Notes: generated by a model from the letters alone, not told the origin. Positions 8,651 through 17,367 are shown, counted from the stretch's first letter. The stretch: 64,000 nucleotides of DNA from Stappia sp. BW2 (GCF_008107695.1 NZ_VIRG01000070.1:1612001-1676000); one strand, 5' to 3'. Program-made: numbers and translations.

Positions 8651-9558
8651 GCGCTTGTCCGTTCTGTCCTGTCTGCAACGGGGAGGTTGGCCTCCACACG
8701 GGCGGCGCCGCGCTGACCGCGCAGCACCTGCCACACCGCCCGCACACAAGCTTTGGCAGACAGGGCATTCATGTTGGGTTCAATCTTTCCGGAGGAAGAC
8801 AGGTGAAAACCGATCCGGCGCCGGGCCATGGCGCGAACCGTGAAAAAGGTGAAGGTCATTCCCAGAAGCGTGCCTGCGATGACGTCACTTGGATAATGCG
8901 CACCGACCATGACACGACTGAATGCAAGCCAGAAGCCCGCCACAATGATGAGCCAGCGATAGGCAGGGAAAATAAACGCCAGCGCGGTTGCGAGTGCTGC
9001 AACTGTGGTTGAGTGGCCGGATGGGAAGCTGGTGAACGTGCCGTCGAAGGCCAGAAAGTCAAACCGAATGGGGCCAACCTCTTCGTAAAGCTTCGGACGG
9101 GCCCGACCTAACGACCATTTGAAAGCGATTGCCAAAAGGCCTGTTGCGGCGACCGAATAGAAAATGAACGCTGCATAGGTGAACACGGCGCCAATCGCCA
9201 TGCGCAGGCGAAATGCGTAACGCCCTGCATCCAGCGCCAGCAGATAGAGGCAGGCAATTCCGGTGGATGCCAGGATCCAGTCTGCCTTGCCGATGTCGGT
9301 AAAAGTCCGAAATGCTGCCCTGTATTCTCCCGGCAGGGAGCGCAGCCATGGATAGGTTGGCACGTCGAACGCGACGACCGCTATACCGACCGTCAGCAAC
9401 AGGATTGCAAGGATATCCTGCGGCCTTTGCCCGGGAGGCAACGGATCCCTGTTGTGGCGCACACGTTCCTTGCGCCCGGAAAACAGTATGGCAGCGCGCC
9501 GGGAATTCCCGCGCATGCGCGCCAGAATATGCCAGACAAATTTACTGCTGTTGCTCAT
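8647..9558 (-). CDS. PAP2-family membrane phosphatase (LpxE/undecaprenyl-pyrophosphatase-like)
   Basis: A 303-residue integral membrane phosphatase with about five or six helices. The three catalytic PAP2 motifs are intact: KWSLGRARP, SFPSGHSTT, and SRVMVGAHYPSDV. Such enzymes remove phosphate from lipid A, undecaprenyl pyrophosphate or phosphatidyl-glycerol phosphate at the outer face of the inner membrane. The ATG at 9558 lies within the end of the GT39 gene (17-base overlap), and the stop overlaps the GT2 start. The operon suggests a lipid A or polyprenol substrate, which is inference. Confidence 0.9.
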   Translation of the reverse strand: MSNSSKFVWHILARMRGNSRRAAILFSGRKERVRHNRDPLPPGQRPQDILAILLLTVGIAVVAFDVPTYPWLRSLPGEYRAAFRTFTDIGKADWILASTGIACLYLLALDAGRYAFRLRMAIGAVFTYAAFIFYSVAATGLLAIAFKWSLGRARPKLYEEVGPIRFDFLAFDGTFTSFPSGHSTTVAALATALAFIFPAYRWLIIVAGFWLAFSRVMVGAHYPSDVIAGTLLGMTFTFFTVRAMARRRIGFHLSSSGKIEPNMNALSAKACVRAVWQVLRGQRGAARVEANLPVADRTERTSA

Positions 9559-11398
9559 TGTCGTCTTCTGAAACCGCCGTCGGCACGGACTTGCGATACA
9601 GCCCGATGTCGACATCGTCCCCACCATTGATATTGAGGCCGTCTACCCTTTTTACCGCCTTCGGTACAAGACCAATCTCTTTTGCAGCAGCCAAAAACGC
9701 CGGTTCTTCCCGGCTTTCGATAGCGGCAATGCGGCAGGTGTCGGAATTATCGGCTTGAGTGGCCGCCAGGAAGGCTGCCGCGTCCTGCGCTGAAACAATC
9801 TTCGTCGTCGTCCCCTCCAGGAAAATGAAACTGGGTTCGTGAAAGCCTGTGGTCACGACCAGCCGCTTCGACTTGTCCGCGCAGCCGGGGATCTCGTCCA
9901 TGGCAGCGACAAGCCGCGGGCTGACCCAGATAGGCGTGAGAGCCGGGCCGACGAAGCCCCAGAAACCGATGCTGACGCACACAGCAGTCAAACAGATGGC
10001 TGGATATGCATAGAGAGCCGGGCCGCGCAAAAGGCGTGATGCTGCAGCAACTGCGAAAACAGCCCCAAGAGAAAGCAGTACGGCGCCGGGAGGCGATGGC
10101 CAGGCTCCCAGCGCCACGGGACCGGCAAACGCGGCAACAGCCAAACCCACCGCGGGGACCACCAGCAGTACTGCAGCCACCCAACGCAGCCAGGTTTTTG
10201 CGGTGGCTCCGGCGCCTTCCATCAGGGCAGCGGCAACAGGCAACGCCAGGGCGGGCAGGAGTGGCATCGTGTAATGCGGCAACTTCGTTGCGACCAGTTC
10301 AAAGACAACCCAGCTGGGAATGAACCAGGCCACGGCAAACGTTACCAGCGGGCTTTTCCGTTCTTGCCAGATGCGTGGCAGGGCGAGCAGAAAGAACGCC
10401 GGCAACGGCCAGAAAATGCCGAACATCGCTCCAAGATGGGTCAGAGGCGGCGCTCCATGGCCTTCCTGCCCCTGCCCGACCTTGCCAAGAAGATCCTTGC
10501 CAATCGCTTCGGTGAAGAACGTGCCGTCGGTCGCAAGCCAGATGGCAACGAACCAGGGGGAAACGAGCAGGACAAACCACAACACCCCAAGAAGAGGAGC
10601 GGTTCCCTTGAACCAGGCAGCCTTCCGCTTCAACACCATAAGCCCCACCACCGTGAGGCCAATTACCATGGGTCCGACGGGGCCTTTGATGAGCACACTG
10701 GCCGCAAGAGCGGTCCAGAACAAAAACCCGAGCCCCCATAACCGTCTACCCGGGTCCTTCAGCCAGATTCTTGCAAGCGTCCCCTGTGCAATGATGATCG
10801 TTGCAAATAGCGCCGCATCGGTTTTCGCCAGCCGAGCCTCAACCCCGACGATAATGGCCATCGCCACGAAACCGGCGGCCAGGAGCGCGCCGGCAGGCCC
10901 CATGAACGCCCGGGCAAGCCAGAAGGTCGCCAGAACACTTATCGTGGCGGCTATGATCGAGGGCAATCGATAGGTCCAAAGCGGTGCGTCCGCCCCCTGC
11001 CCGGTCAGTTTCACGGCGGCCGCCTGAAGCCAATAAATGCCGACGGGCTTTTTGTAGCGGGCCTGATCCTGAAAACGGATATCGATGTAATCGTTCGTTT
11101 CCAGCATCTGCTTGGTTGCCTGGGTGAAACGAGGCTCATCCCTGTCAAGCGGGGGCACGGTCCATTGACCGGGAGCGAACAAAACAAGCGACAGCAACAA
11201 CAACAGGAACGGAGCCGTTATGTCATGCCCGAAAATGTGCAGCCAGACCGGCTTTCGAACCGGCACAGCCGGAGGACCGTCTGCCTTGTCTTTGCGTTCG
11301 GTATTCGCGGCAGAACCGTTTGCTGCCTCAGGCTTGTGATCGTCGCGCGTGTCCGGCATCAACTTTCTTGTCCAGTTCCTGCGTCCGGTTTCCTGCAT
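9542..11398 (-). CDS. ArnT/GT39-family membrane glycosyltransferase
   Basis: A 618-residue protein with a roughly 55-residue hydrophilic N-terminus rich in charged residues, then about a dozen membrane helices. The first periplasmic loop carries the catalytic acidic pair in PPLDRDEPRFTQATKQM, typical of the PMT/ArnT superfamily, followed by ARYKKPVGIYWLQ. These enzymes move a sugar from a polyprenyl phosphate donor onto lipid A or protein outside the inner membrane. It is the first gene of a tight operon with PAP2, GT2 and LAB_N. An in-frame ATG at 11359 is an alternative start. Confidence 0.9.
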   Translation of the reverse strand: MQETGRRNWTRKLMPDTRDDHKPEAANGSAANTERKDKADGPPAVPVRKPVWLHIFGHDITAPFLLLLLSLVLFAPGQWTVPPLDRDEPRFTQATKQMLETNDYIDIRFQDQARYKKPVGIYWLQAAAVKLTGQGADAPLWTYRLPSIIAATISVLATFWLARAFMGPAGALLAAGFVAMAIIVGVEARLAKTDAALFATIIIAQGTLARIWLKDPGRRLWGLGFLFWTALAASVLIKGPVGPMVIGLTVVGLMVLKRKAAWFKGTAPLLGVLWFVLLVSPWFVAIWLATDGTFFTEAIGKDLLGKVGQGQEGHGAPPLTHLGAMFGIFWPLPAFFLLALPRIWQERKSPLVTFAVAWFIPSWVVFELVATKLPHYTMPLLPALALPVAAALMEGAGATAKTWLRWVAAVLLVVPAVGLAVAAFAGPVALGAWPSPPGAVLLSLGAVFAVAAASRLLRGPALYAYPAICLTAVCVSIGFWGFVGPALTPIWVSPRLVAAMDEIPGCADKSKRLVVTTGFHEPSFIFLEGTTTKIVSAQDAAAFLAATQADNSDTCRIAAIESREEPAFLAAAKEIGLVPKAVKRVDGLNINGGDDVDIGLYRKSVPTAVSEDDNEQQQ

Positions 11399-11539
11399 TG
11401 GGCGGTCCGCACCAGTCCGCCCGTTTCTTAACGCTTCTCCTACATGAGCTTTTCAAAAAGGGAAACTAGTGCTTGCCCTCTTCAACCGCCCGGTTATCGT
11501 CCGAGCAGAACATCCACCTGACGAGTCACAAGGTTTTCC

Positions 11540-12376
11540 ATGACATTGATCGCTCATATGACGGACCTGCATCTGCGTCCACGGGGACTGGCCTGCTATC
11601 GCGTCTCCGACACCAACATGCTTGCTGAGCGTGCAATCCGGTCGTTGAAGAGCCTCACCCCGAAACCCGACGCTCTCGTCATTACCGGCGACATTACCGA
11701 TGGAAACGACCCGCGGGAATATGCGCTGGCGCGCTCCATTCTATCTCGCGTCGACATGCCGGTTTTTCTTGTTCCGGGGAATCATGACGGAACACAAGTC
11801 ATGCGCCGAGAACTGGCAGGCTTTCCCGGTCTTGCTGACGGCCTGGAAGACAAGATCTGCTACACCGCTGATATTGGCGACATTCGTCTGATCGCTCTGG
11901 ACACACATATTCCTAGAGATCCGAGAGGGCGGCTCGGGCAAGCGCAGCTTGACTGGCTCGATGGTCAACTGAAAGAAAGCAACAAACCGACACTGATCGC
12001 CCTCCACCACCCCCCTGCGCTTTCCGGAATCCGTCACATGGACGATATCGGACTGGTGGATGCCGATGCACTTGCGGAAGTCATCTCACCACACAGACAT
12101 GTTGCCCGCCTGCTGTGCGGTCACCTCCACCGCCCCATCATCGCAAGCTTCGCCGGAAAGATCATGACGCTTGCACCGAGCACGGGACATCAGGTCGTTC
12201 TCGACCTGACAGAGGACGGCCCGGCCATGTTCAACTTCGAACCGGCAGCTTACTTTCTGCATTATCACGCGCCTAAGACCGGTGTTGTATCTCACATGGC
12301 CTATGTGGAAGCCTTTCCAGGACCTCATCATTTTTACGCCGATGAAGGCGTCGTCTGGCCGGGAGATGAAGCCTGA
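11540..12376 (+). CDS. Metallophosphoesterase, CpdA/GpdQ-like phosphodiesterase
   Basis: A 278-residue calcineurin-like phosphoesterase with all metal-binding motifs: HMTDLHLRP near the N-terminus, VITGDITDG, PGNHDGTQ, LHHPPAL and CGHLHRP. This pattern matches class III cyclic nucleotide phosphodiesterases (CpdA) and glycerophosphodiesterases (GpdQ); the sequence alone does not separate them. The window also encodes a class III adenylate cyclase at 60.8-62.7 kb, but the two are far apart. The stop overlaps the next gene's ATG (TGATG), so the two are co-translated. Confidence 0.9.
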   Translation: MTLIAHMTDLHLRPRGLACYRVSDTNMLAERAIRSLKSLTPKPDALVITGDITDGNDPREYALARSILSRVDMPVFLVPGNHDGTQVMRRELAGFPGLADGLEDKICYTADIGDIRLIALDTHIPRDPRGRLGQAQLDWLDGQLKESNKPTLIALHHPPALSGIRHMDDIGLVDADALAEVISPHRHVARLLCGHLHRPIIASFAGKIMTLAPSTGHQVVLDLTEDGPAMFNFEPAAYFLHYHAPKTGVVSHMAYVEAFPGPHHFYADEGVVWPGDEA

Positions 12377-12924
12377 TGTCAGCAAGAGCTCTGCAAAAAC
12401 ACATTTTTTCAGCGTTCCTGTTGATCGTCTTTTCAGCGGCGCTCAGCGCCTGTGGCGCGCTGCCCGGGTCAAGCGAGCTGGAAGACAAGACCGTGCTGAC
12501 AGACCAGCCGGTCGACAAGGCTCAAATGCTGTCGATGATCAACACCTATCGCCAGCAAAAGGGGCTGCCCGCTTTGCGCCACGACCCGGAACTGGATGCG
12601 GTTTCCCAGAAAATGGCACGGCATATTGCCGAACGTGACAGCATGGACACCTGGGCACACAGTGCGTTCGGTCTGTCTCAGAGGCTCGATAAGGCGGGAT
12701 ACGCCAATTACGCGGGTGCTGAGAACCTCGGTGCAGGTTATGCGGATCTTTCAGCAGCGTTTCGCGGGTGGCAGGGATCCGAAGGACACAACAAGAACCT
12801 TCTCAACCCCTACGTGACGCGCGTAGGCATTGCCAGAACCAACCGAAACAATGGCAAGTGGCGCAATTTCTGGGTAATGACGCTGGCCCGACCCTATGCG
12901 GATGGCCGGCCAACAGTCCGGTAA
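12376..12924 (+). CDS. CAP/SCP-domain lipoprotein
   Basis: A 182-residue protein with a signal peptide ending in a lipobox (FSAALSACG, cysteine near residue 26), hence a probable lipoprotein. The CAP domain follows: MINTYRQQKGLPAL, HDPELDAVSQKMARHIAE, MDTWAHSAF, and AGAENLGAGY, with the terminal part NRNNGKWRNFWVMTLA. Bacterial CAP proteins are extracytoplasmic and mostly of unknown function. It is translationally coupled to the phosphoesterase gene. A weak A/T-flanked hairpin after the stop (about 12923-12960) could end transcription. Confidence 0.88.
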   Translation: MSARALQKHIFSAFLLIVFSAALSACGALPGSSELEDKTVLTDQPVDKAQMLSMINTYRQQKGLPALRHDPELDAVSQKMARHIAERDSMDTWAHSAFGLSQRLDKAGYANYAGAENLGAGYADLSAAFRGWQGSEGHNKNLLNPYVTRVGIARTNRNNGKWRNFWVMTLARPYADGRPTVR

Positions 12925-13076
12925 AGGTTTTTCACGAAACGAGCGGATTAACACCTTTTTAGATAGGTTTCATCCAGATCACGGAGACGGCAGTCGTCCT
13001 CCGGATGCTCTCGTCCCATACAAGGATGCGTGCTACTCGTGTTTCATTAAAAACGCCTATGCGCCCTGCCAATCGC

Positions 13077-14438
13077 TCAAAACGGAAACGGCCGTTCGGC
13101 AAACTCTGTTTCCGTTGCGGGTGCGTTACGCAAACCACGTTCGATGACCCCATGGAATAGTCTTTTCTTTCCGAAACGTGGCTCCCATGAGCAAAGTTCG
13201 TCAGACATCAGTTTTATGCAGGGTATGCCCAGGTCTTGGCGTGTTGCATCAAATTCCCAAAGACCAATCCCGCGTTCAAAGCAGCTTTGCAGCAAGGCTT
13301 CGAAAGAGGATGTCCTCTGCGCGCTCTCTTTGCCCAAGGAGATCACTTTCTTGAGCGGGAGGTCATCAAAAATGACGCGCTCTCTGGCATATGCCAGTTG
13401 CTTCGGCAGGGGGGTGGCAGATCCTGACGGACTGCTGGTGACAGGATAAGCCTTATTCATCAAAGACAGAGCGTTTTCTGATTGCAGCATCTCCTGAAGA
13501 GCGCTGACACATGCTTGCCCGATATCCCAGCCGGCAGAGGATCCAAACGCACAGCCTCGGCCATATCCGTCATGAGAAACGGCCATCACCACCTGAACCG
13601 GAAGGTCTGTCTCGACGTGATAGAGCCCCCAAGCCCGCGGTTGATCGTTCAGATATTGCGTAAGTTCAGGCGGAAGAATTTCCACCAAGAGACCTTCCGG
13701 CAGAAAGGTTATCCCCAGGCGGTTGTACCAGGCCTGCGCCACTGCATCGCGTTCAACGAGCTCCAGAAGTGCACGCCTTCGCGCTCCTTCAAGATCATGC
13801 CAGACAGCACATCCGACACTTGACGCAAAGGGTAAACGCCTACCTGTCGCCTCATCGACCTCATGGAACAAAACACCCAAGCTCAGGCATTGCGCCCCCT
13901 CACCTGTTTGCAGGTTGCGAAGCTGAATTCTCCTGTCAGACAGACCACCCCAACCAGAGGGCAATTCACCCCCATGCATCATGTTTTCGAAGGCTGCGCT
14001 CGCCTGACTTTCACTCAAGCCCATCAATGAAGCAAAATCTACCTGTGGTTGATTATGATCAAGCGCAACTACCCGATTGTCGCAAGCACCAAAACTACAA
14101 AGACTCAATCTTTCCGATAGCTCACCAAGACAACTCAAAGCTGCAAATTGCTCTGTTGCCCCTTGTCCGCCGGCAGGAATTGCAGGAAACGGAGGTCCGC
14201 CCTTCGTCCCCTCTACACCTCGCAATTTGAGTAACCCGGTACAAAAATGCACCGGGCACCCTGAGCGTGAAAAGGGGACGAGCCTCGGGGCATATGTCGA
14301 TAGGAGCTTGGAAAACAGATGCAGGTCAGGTTCAAGCACCTGGGTCCCGCCCGTCCCGCACACGGCTTGTGTCGAAACGAGACCGAGCCGTGACAAATCT
14401 GAGAGAACGGTGCTGGAAAATTCAGTTTCAATACTCAT
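13077..14438 (-). CDS. YcaO-domain protein, candidate RiPP-modifying cyclodehydratase
   Basis: A 453-residue YcaO enzyme. YcaO proteins use ATP to activate a peptide backbone amide, forming azolines, thioamides or amidines. The ATP/Mg motifs are present: GELSERLSL at 105-113, then the long block around residues 206-233 with SSVGCAVWHDLEGARRRALLE and VERDA, and DLGIPCIKL at 402-410. The C-terminus is RPFPF, like the proline-rich tail of azoline-forming members. No E1/ThiF partner or dehydrogenase gene lies next to it. It diverges from two small NHLP-leader genes. ATG at 14438 is preferred; a TTG at 14477 would add 13 residues. Confidence 0.88.
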   Translation of the reverse strand: MSIETEFSSTVLSDLSRLGLVSTQAVCGTGGTQVLEPDLHLFSKLLSTYAPRLVPFSRSGCPVHFCTGLLKLRGVEGTKGGPPFPAIPAGGQGATEQFAALSCLGELSERLSLCSFGACDNRVVALDHNQPQVDFASLMGLSESQASAAFENMMHGGELPSGWGGLSDRRIQLRNLQTGEGAQCLSLGVLFHEVDEATGRRLPFASSVGCAVWHDLEGARRRALLELVERDAVAQAWYNRLGITFLPEGLLVEILPPELTQYLNDQPRAWGLYHVETDLPVQVVMAVSHDGYGRGCAFGSSAGWDIGQACVSALQEMLQSENALSLMNKAYPVTSSPSGSATPLPKQLAYARERVIFDDLPLKKVISLGKESAQRTSSFEALLQSCFERGIGLWEFDATRQDLGIPCIKLMSDELCSWEPRFGKKRLFHGVIERGLRNAPATETEFAERPFPF

Positions 14439-14723
14439 TTCAACGACACTTCGAGCACTGGCGGGCCCAGACGCCAACGACCAATGTCTTCATGGCTTCT
14501 TTTACTACTGCTCACCCTGAAATTGCACCCACCATATAATAACAATACCACCATTGAGTGAGTTCACTTCCACGTTCTACGTTCTTCTGGAAAGCAGTCA
14601 ATCAGTAGTAAATATACCCAATACATAACCATTTACTAAAGTTTGACCGAATTTCAAAAACGCCGGGCGGCCATCCCACCACCAGGCAGGATTCATTGCA
14701 ACCTAAACTACCGGAGGCTCATT
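14439..14723. promoter_or_regulatory. Divergent promoter region with tandem heptamer and inverted repeat
   Basis: AT-rich 285 bases between the YcaO gene and the first NHLP gene. Two perfect copies of ACGTTCT lie back to back at 14572-14578 and 14579-14585. An 8-bp inverted repeat, TAGTAAAT at 14606-14613 and ATTTACTA at 14631-14638, follows. SARP-type regulators typically bind direct heptamer repeats, though usually spaced about 11 bases rather than 7. These are candidate operators for the regulator at 15373-17367; binding is not shown. Confidence 0.45.
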
Positions 14724-15014
14724 ATGCACGCTGATACAACTTCCCGGAATGAACTGGAAATTGGCGCAAAACTTGGTGCAATTATCCAGAATGCAACGGC
14801 CCGTGAGCGTCTGGTTGCCAATCCGACTGAAGTGCTGGCCGAAGTTGGCATCGAGTCCGATGCCGAAATCTTTGCGGATACTGCCGACCTGGTTCACCTG
14901 GTCATTCCGGCACAAATCGATGCTGTTCGCCTCTCCGACGGCGATGAAAGCTATTATGAGGAACTCGGCAAGGCAGCTCTTGGCAACTGCTTCTACGAAG
15001 ATATGCCGGAGTAA
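14724..15014 (+). CDS. NHLP-leader small protein, candidate RiPP precursor 1
   Basis: A 96-residue protein. Residues 11-61 resemble the alpha-subunit-derived nitrile hydratase leader peptide (NHLP) family: LGAIIQNATARERLVANP, then LAEVGI, and DTADLVHLVIP at 52-62. In that family the leader is followed by a variable core; here it is the acidic tail from about residue 63, with a single cysteine at 89 in ALGNCFYEDMPE. The ATG has an ideal ribosome binding site (GGAGG at 14713-14717). It faces away from the YcaO gene, which would be its modifying enzyme. It could instead be an NHLP-like protein of other function. Confidence 0.72.
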   Translation: MHADTTSRNELEIGAKLGAIIQNATARERLVANPTEVLAEVGIESDAEIFADTADLVHLVIPAQIDAVRLSDGDESYYEELGKAALGNCFYEDMPE

Positions 15015-15041
15015 CCGGCACGATCATCACGACATTTCTCT

Positions 15042-15068
15042 GGCCTCCTTGCCTGGTGCAGGGAGGCC
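15042..15068 (+). other. Stem-loop between the two NHLP-leader genes
   Basis: GGCCTCC at 15042-15048 pairs with GGAGGCC at 15062-15068 around a 13-base loop. There is no T-tract. It could act as an attenuator or stabilise the upstream message so that precursor 1 is made in excess of precursor 2. Confidence 0.4.
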
Positions 15069-15093
15069 GCCGTTCTTCCGAGTGGATGCTACG

Positions 15094-15381
15094 ATGGCCA
15101 GATTTCCCTACTATCAGCGCAACGTAAAAGAACTAGGCAGACTTATTGCCAAAGCGGCGACCGACGAGCTTTTTCGACGCGAACTCGAAAGAGACCCGGA
15201 GGGAGCACTGTCCCAAATCGGCTTACCCAAAGAAACTGTTGCACTGATGCGATTCAAGATCGTCGATCAGAAAAGCAATCCAAATGCAGTGGCATTGCCG
15301 TTTCGTCTGAACGACAAGAAGCTGGAAAGCTCCAATGAGGCATACTTGAAGGGCCTGAGCGCAACGTTCTCTCTAAATTGA
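15094..15381 (+). CDS. NHLP-like small protein, candidate RiPP precursor 2
   Basis: A 95-residue protein 79 bases after precursor 1. Residues 14-44 match it and the NHLP pattern: LGRLIAKAATDELF, then LERDPEGALSQIGLP, with NAVALPFRLN (64-73) at the place of the leader-ending VHLVIP. The tail after residue 73 contains serines and one threonine but no cysteine. The ribosome binding site is weak; a GTG at 15082 is an alternative start. The 3' end overlaps the convergent regulator gene by 9 bases. It may be a second precursor or a leader-like partner protein. Confidence 0.6.
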   Translation: MARFPYYQRNVKELGRLIAKAATDELFRRELERDPEGALSQIGLPKETVALMRFKIVDQKSNPNAVALPFRLNDKKLESSNEAYLKGLSATFSLN

Positions 15382-17367
15382 GCCCGTCCCGTTAAAAAGG
15401 AACCGTTGCACCAAGGCAGCGCCTTTGTCGAAATCGTTCCGGACCTTTTCGTTTTGAAAGAAATTGATCTTCTTTCTCCAGCTCTGCGGGTCTTGAGCAA
15501 GCACAGGCGAATTTTTCAACAAGGCAGTCCGGTTTTCTCCAAAGCGCTGGAGTGTTTGTATCGCCTCTTCTTCCCGACCAGAGCATACAAGCGCTGCCAC
15601 GCGTGTCGTCAATCCACTGATACCCACACCCGATCCACGCTCAATCTGCTTGATAGCGCTGTCGTAGTCTTCTGCTGCGAAAAAGATGTTGGCCAGGTAC
15701 TCGTAAAACACGCGCGGGACGAAAGCGAAGAGCGAGAACGCTCTGTCTGCGGTTGCGCGCGCTTCGTTGATATCACCGGAAAAAGCCAACCCCTCAGCCA
15801 CGGACATCAGGTTGGCCGGATCTGCGGAACTCAACCGGCCTGCGTTGTGGAACGCCCGCCGGGCTTCTTCAGGCATATTGGACAGGATAAGCGCCCAACC
15901 ATAGACACGCTGATTGACGGCCTGCCAAGGATCAAGCCTGATCGATTTCTCGGCCAGATTCAGGAGATTGTTTTCTTCGCCGGCAAATGGCTTGTTCAGG
16001 AGCGGGAAATGAAGTTCCTGCTTCATGATGATCGAAGCCTTGCCTGCATAGGTCATCGAGAATGAGCGGTTTGTGCGTTCCAGCTCATCCAGCAACCGCA
16101 TTGCCTTTTCATCAGACTGTGGTGTGAAATCCCAAAGCAGGGCTTCTGCCTGACACCAGCGCGCAAAAACGGAAGTCTTGGCAGGATTTCGCAGCCTGTT
16201 GGTCGCGTGGTTGTGGATCCGGCTTACAATCTGGCTCGCTGCAGGGACCAGCCCATCCCAGAACTGCATATCGATGATTTCATTAAAGACAATTTGACCG
16301 TTGCCCCTGTCTTCAAACTGAACGACGACTTTGCCAGATCGCTGATCATGACGGAAACGCAGCATGTAGCTACCAAGTTCATGACCTTCCATCAATGTCG
16401 GCTTAGGAATGTTTTCCTCGCCGAAATATTCAGATTCAAACAGCTCGAAGGAACGGAACGAAGACAGACCGGAGACGATTTCCTCTCTCAGGTGAATAGC
16501 GTCATTCAAGCCCTTTTTCATCAACGACGATGAAACAATGGATATCTCGGGCAACGGCACCTGGTCGTCATAGTTGGGCAGGAAACCTCTGTTGGTGGTG
16601 TTGCTCCCATCATTTGGCACGGAAGTAGATGCCGAAGCGCCGACGTCGTGCTCACTCAGCAAGTTCCGCGTCTCTTCATCGGGCTCTGCATCCAGTTGCA
16701 GCCGCATCTCCCGTTCGCACGACACCAACTGCTGTTCCGCACGTTCAATCTGACCCAGCATCACATAAAGACGGATGAGCACACGGTGGGCCGCTTCAAA
16801 CGCAGGATCGAGTTTCAGAACGAAACGCGCCCCTGCCTCAGCCAGAACGCCGCCGTCATCAGTGGATATCCTGTTCAGATGCTTGAACGCGGCACTTATG
16901 AGTTCTGAGCGCACCCGCTCACGCTCAACCGTCAGCCACTCAGAAAACTCAGGATCAATGTCGTCGTAACCGGTCAGGAATTCACCGCGCCACAGTGTCT
17001 CCGCTTCTCGAAAATGAGCGGCCTTCCCATGCTCAAGAAGCGAATGGATGCGCATGAGATCGGAAGTGAAAGTGGATGGGTCAAGCTGAATATGGCCAGC
17101 TGCAGACCTGACAACATCAATGCCCGCAGCCTCCTCGGCGGTCTTCAACTGGCGCAATGCCTGACGCAATGATTGCATTGCCTTGTGGCGGTCCGCAGCG
17201 CTCCACAGCAGGTCCGCCAAGGTTTCCCTTGGTGACGCCATGCCGCTCATGCGGCTCAGATACCCCATAATCGCCAGGGCCTTCCGCGTCTTTACCGCAA
17301 CAGGTTCCTGTTCACTATTAAGGAGCAGAGGCCGCCCAAGGCACGCAAAGCAGAACGCGTTTGCCAT
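15373..17367 (-). CDS. BTAD/SARP-type transcriptional regulator with TPR tail
   Basis: A 664-residue protein. Residues 1-95 form an OmpR-like winged helix (AVKTRKALAIMGYLSR, then LADLLWS and QSLRQALRQLK). About 100-250 is a bacterial transcriptional activation domain: GEFLTGYDDIDPEFSEWLTVER, KLDPAFEAAHRVLIRLYVMLG, then LQLDAEPDEET. The C-terminal third has TPR-like repeats (DPWQAVNQRVYGWALI, DPANLMSVAEGLAF). SARP proteins activate secondary-metabolite clusters in actinomycetes, and similar proteins occur in proteobacteria. Its position beside the YcaO/NHLP genes suggests it controls them. The ATG at 17367 has a GGGGA site; earlier in-frame starts are less likely. Confidence 0.82.
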   Translation of the reverse strand: MANAFCFACLGRPLLLNSEQEPVAVKTRKALAIMGYLSRMSGMASPRETLADLLWSAADRHKAMQSLRQALRQLKTAEEAAGIDVVRSAAGHIQLDPSTFTSDLMRIHSLLEHGKAAHFREAETLWRGEFLTGYDDIDPEFSEWLTVERERVRSELISAAFKHLNRISTDDGGVLAEAGARFVLKLDPAFEAAHRVLIRLYVMLGQIERAEQQLVSCEREMRLQLDAEPDEETRNLLSEHDVGASASTSVPNDGSNTTNRGFLPNYDDQVPLPEISIVSSSLMKKGLNDAIHLREEIVSGLSSFRSFELFESEYFGEENIPKPTLMEGHELGSYMLRFRHDQRSGKVVVQFEDRGNGQIVFNEIIDMQFWDGLVPAASQIVSRIHNHATNRLRNPAKTSVFARWCQAEALLWDFTPQSDEKAMRLLDELERTNRSFSMTYAGKASIIMKQELHFPLLNKPFAGEENNLLNLAEKSIRLDPWQAVNQRVYGWALILSNMPEEARRAFHNAGRLSSADPANLMSVAEGLAFSGDINEARATADRAFSLFAFVPRVFYEYLANIFFAAEDYDSAIKQIERGSGVGISGLTTRVAALVCSGREEEAIQTLQRFGENRTALLKNSPVLAQDPQSWRKKINFFQNEKVRNDFDKGAALVQRFLFNGTGSI

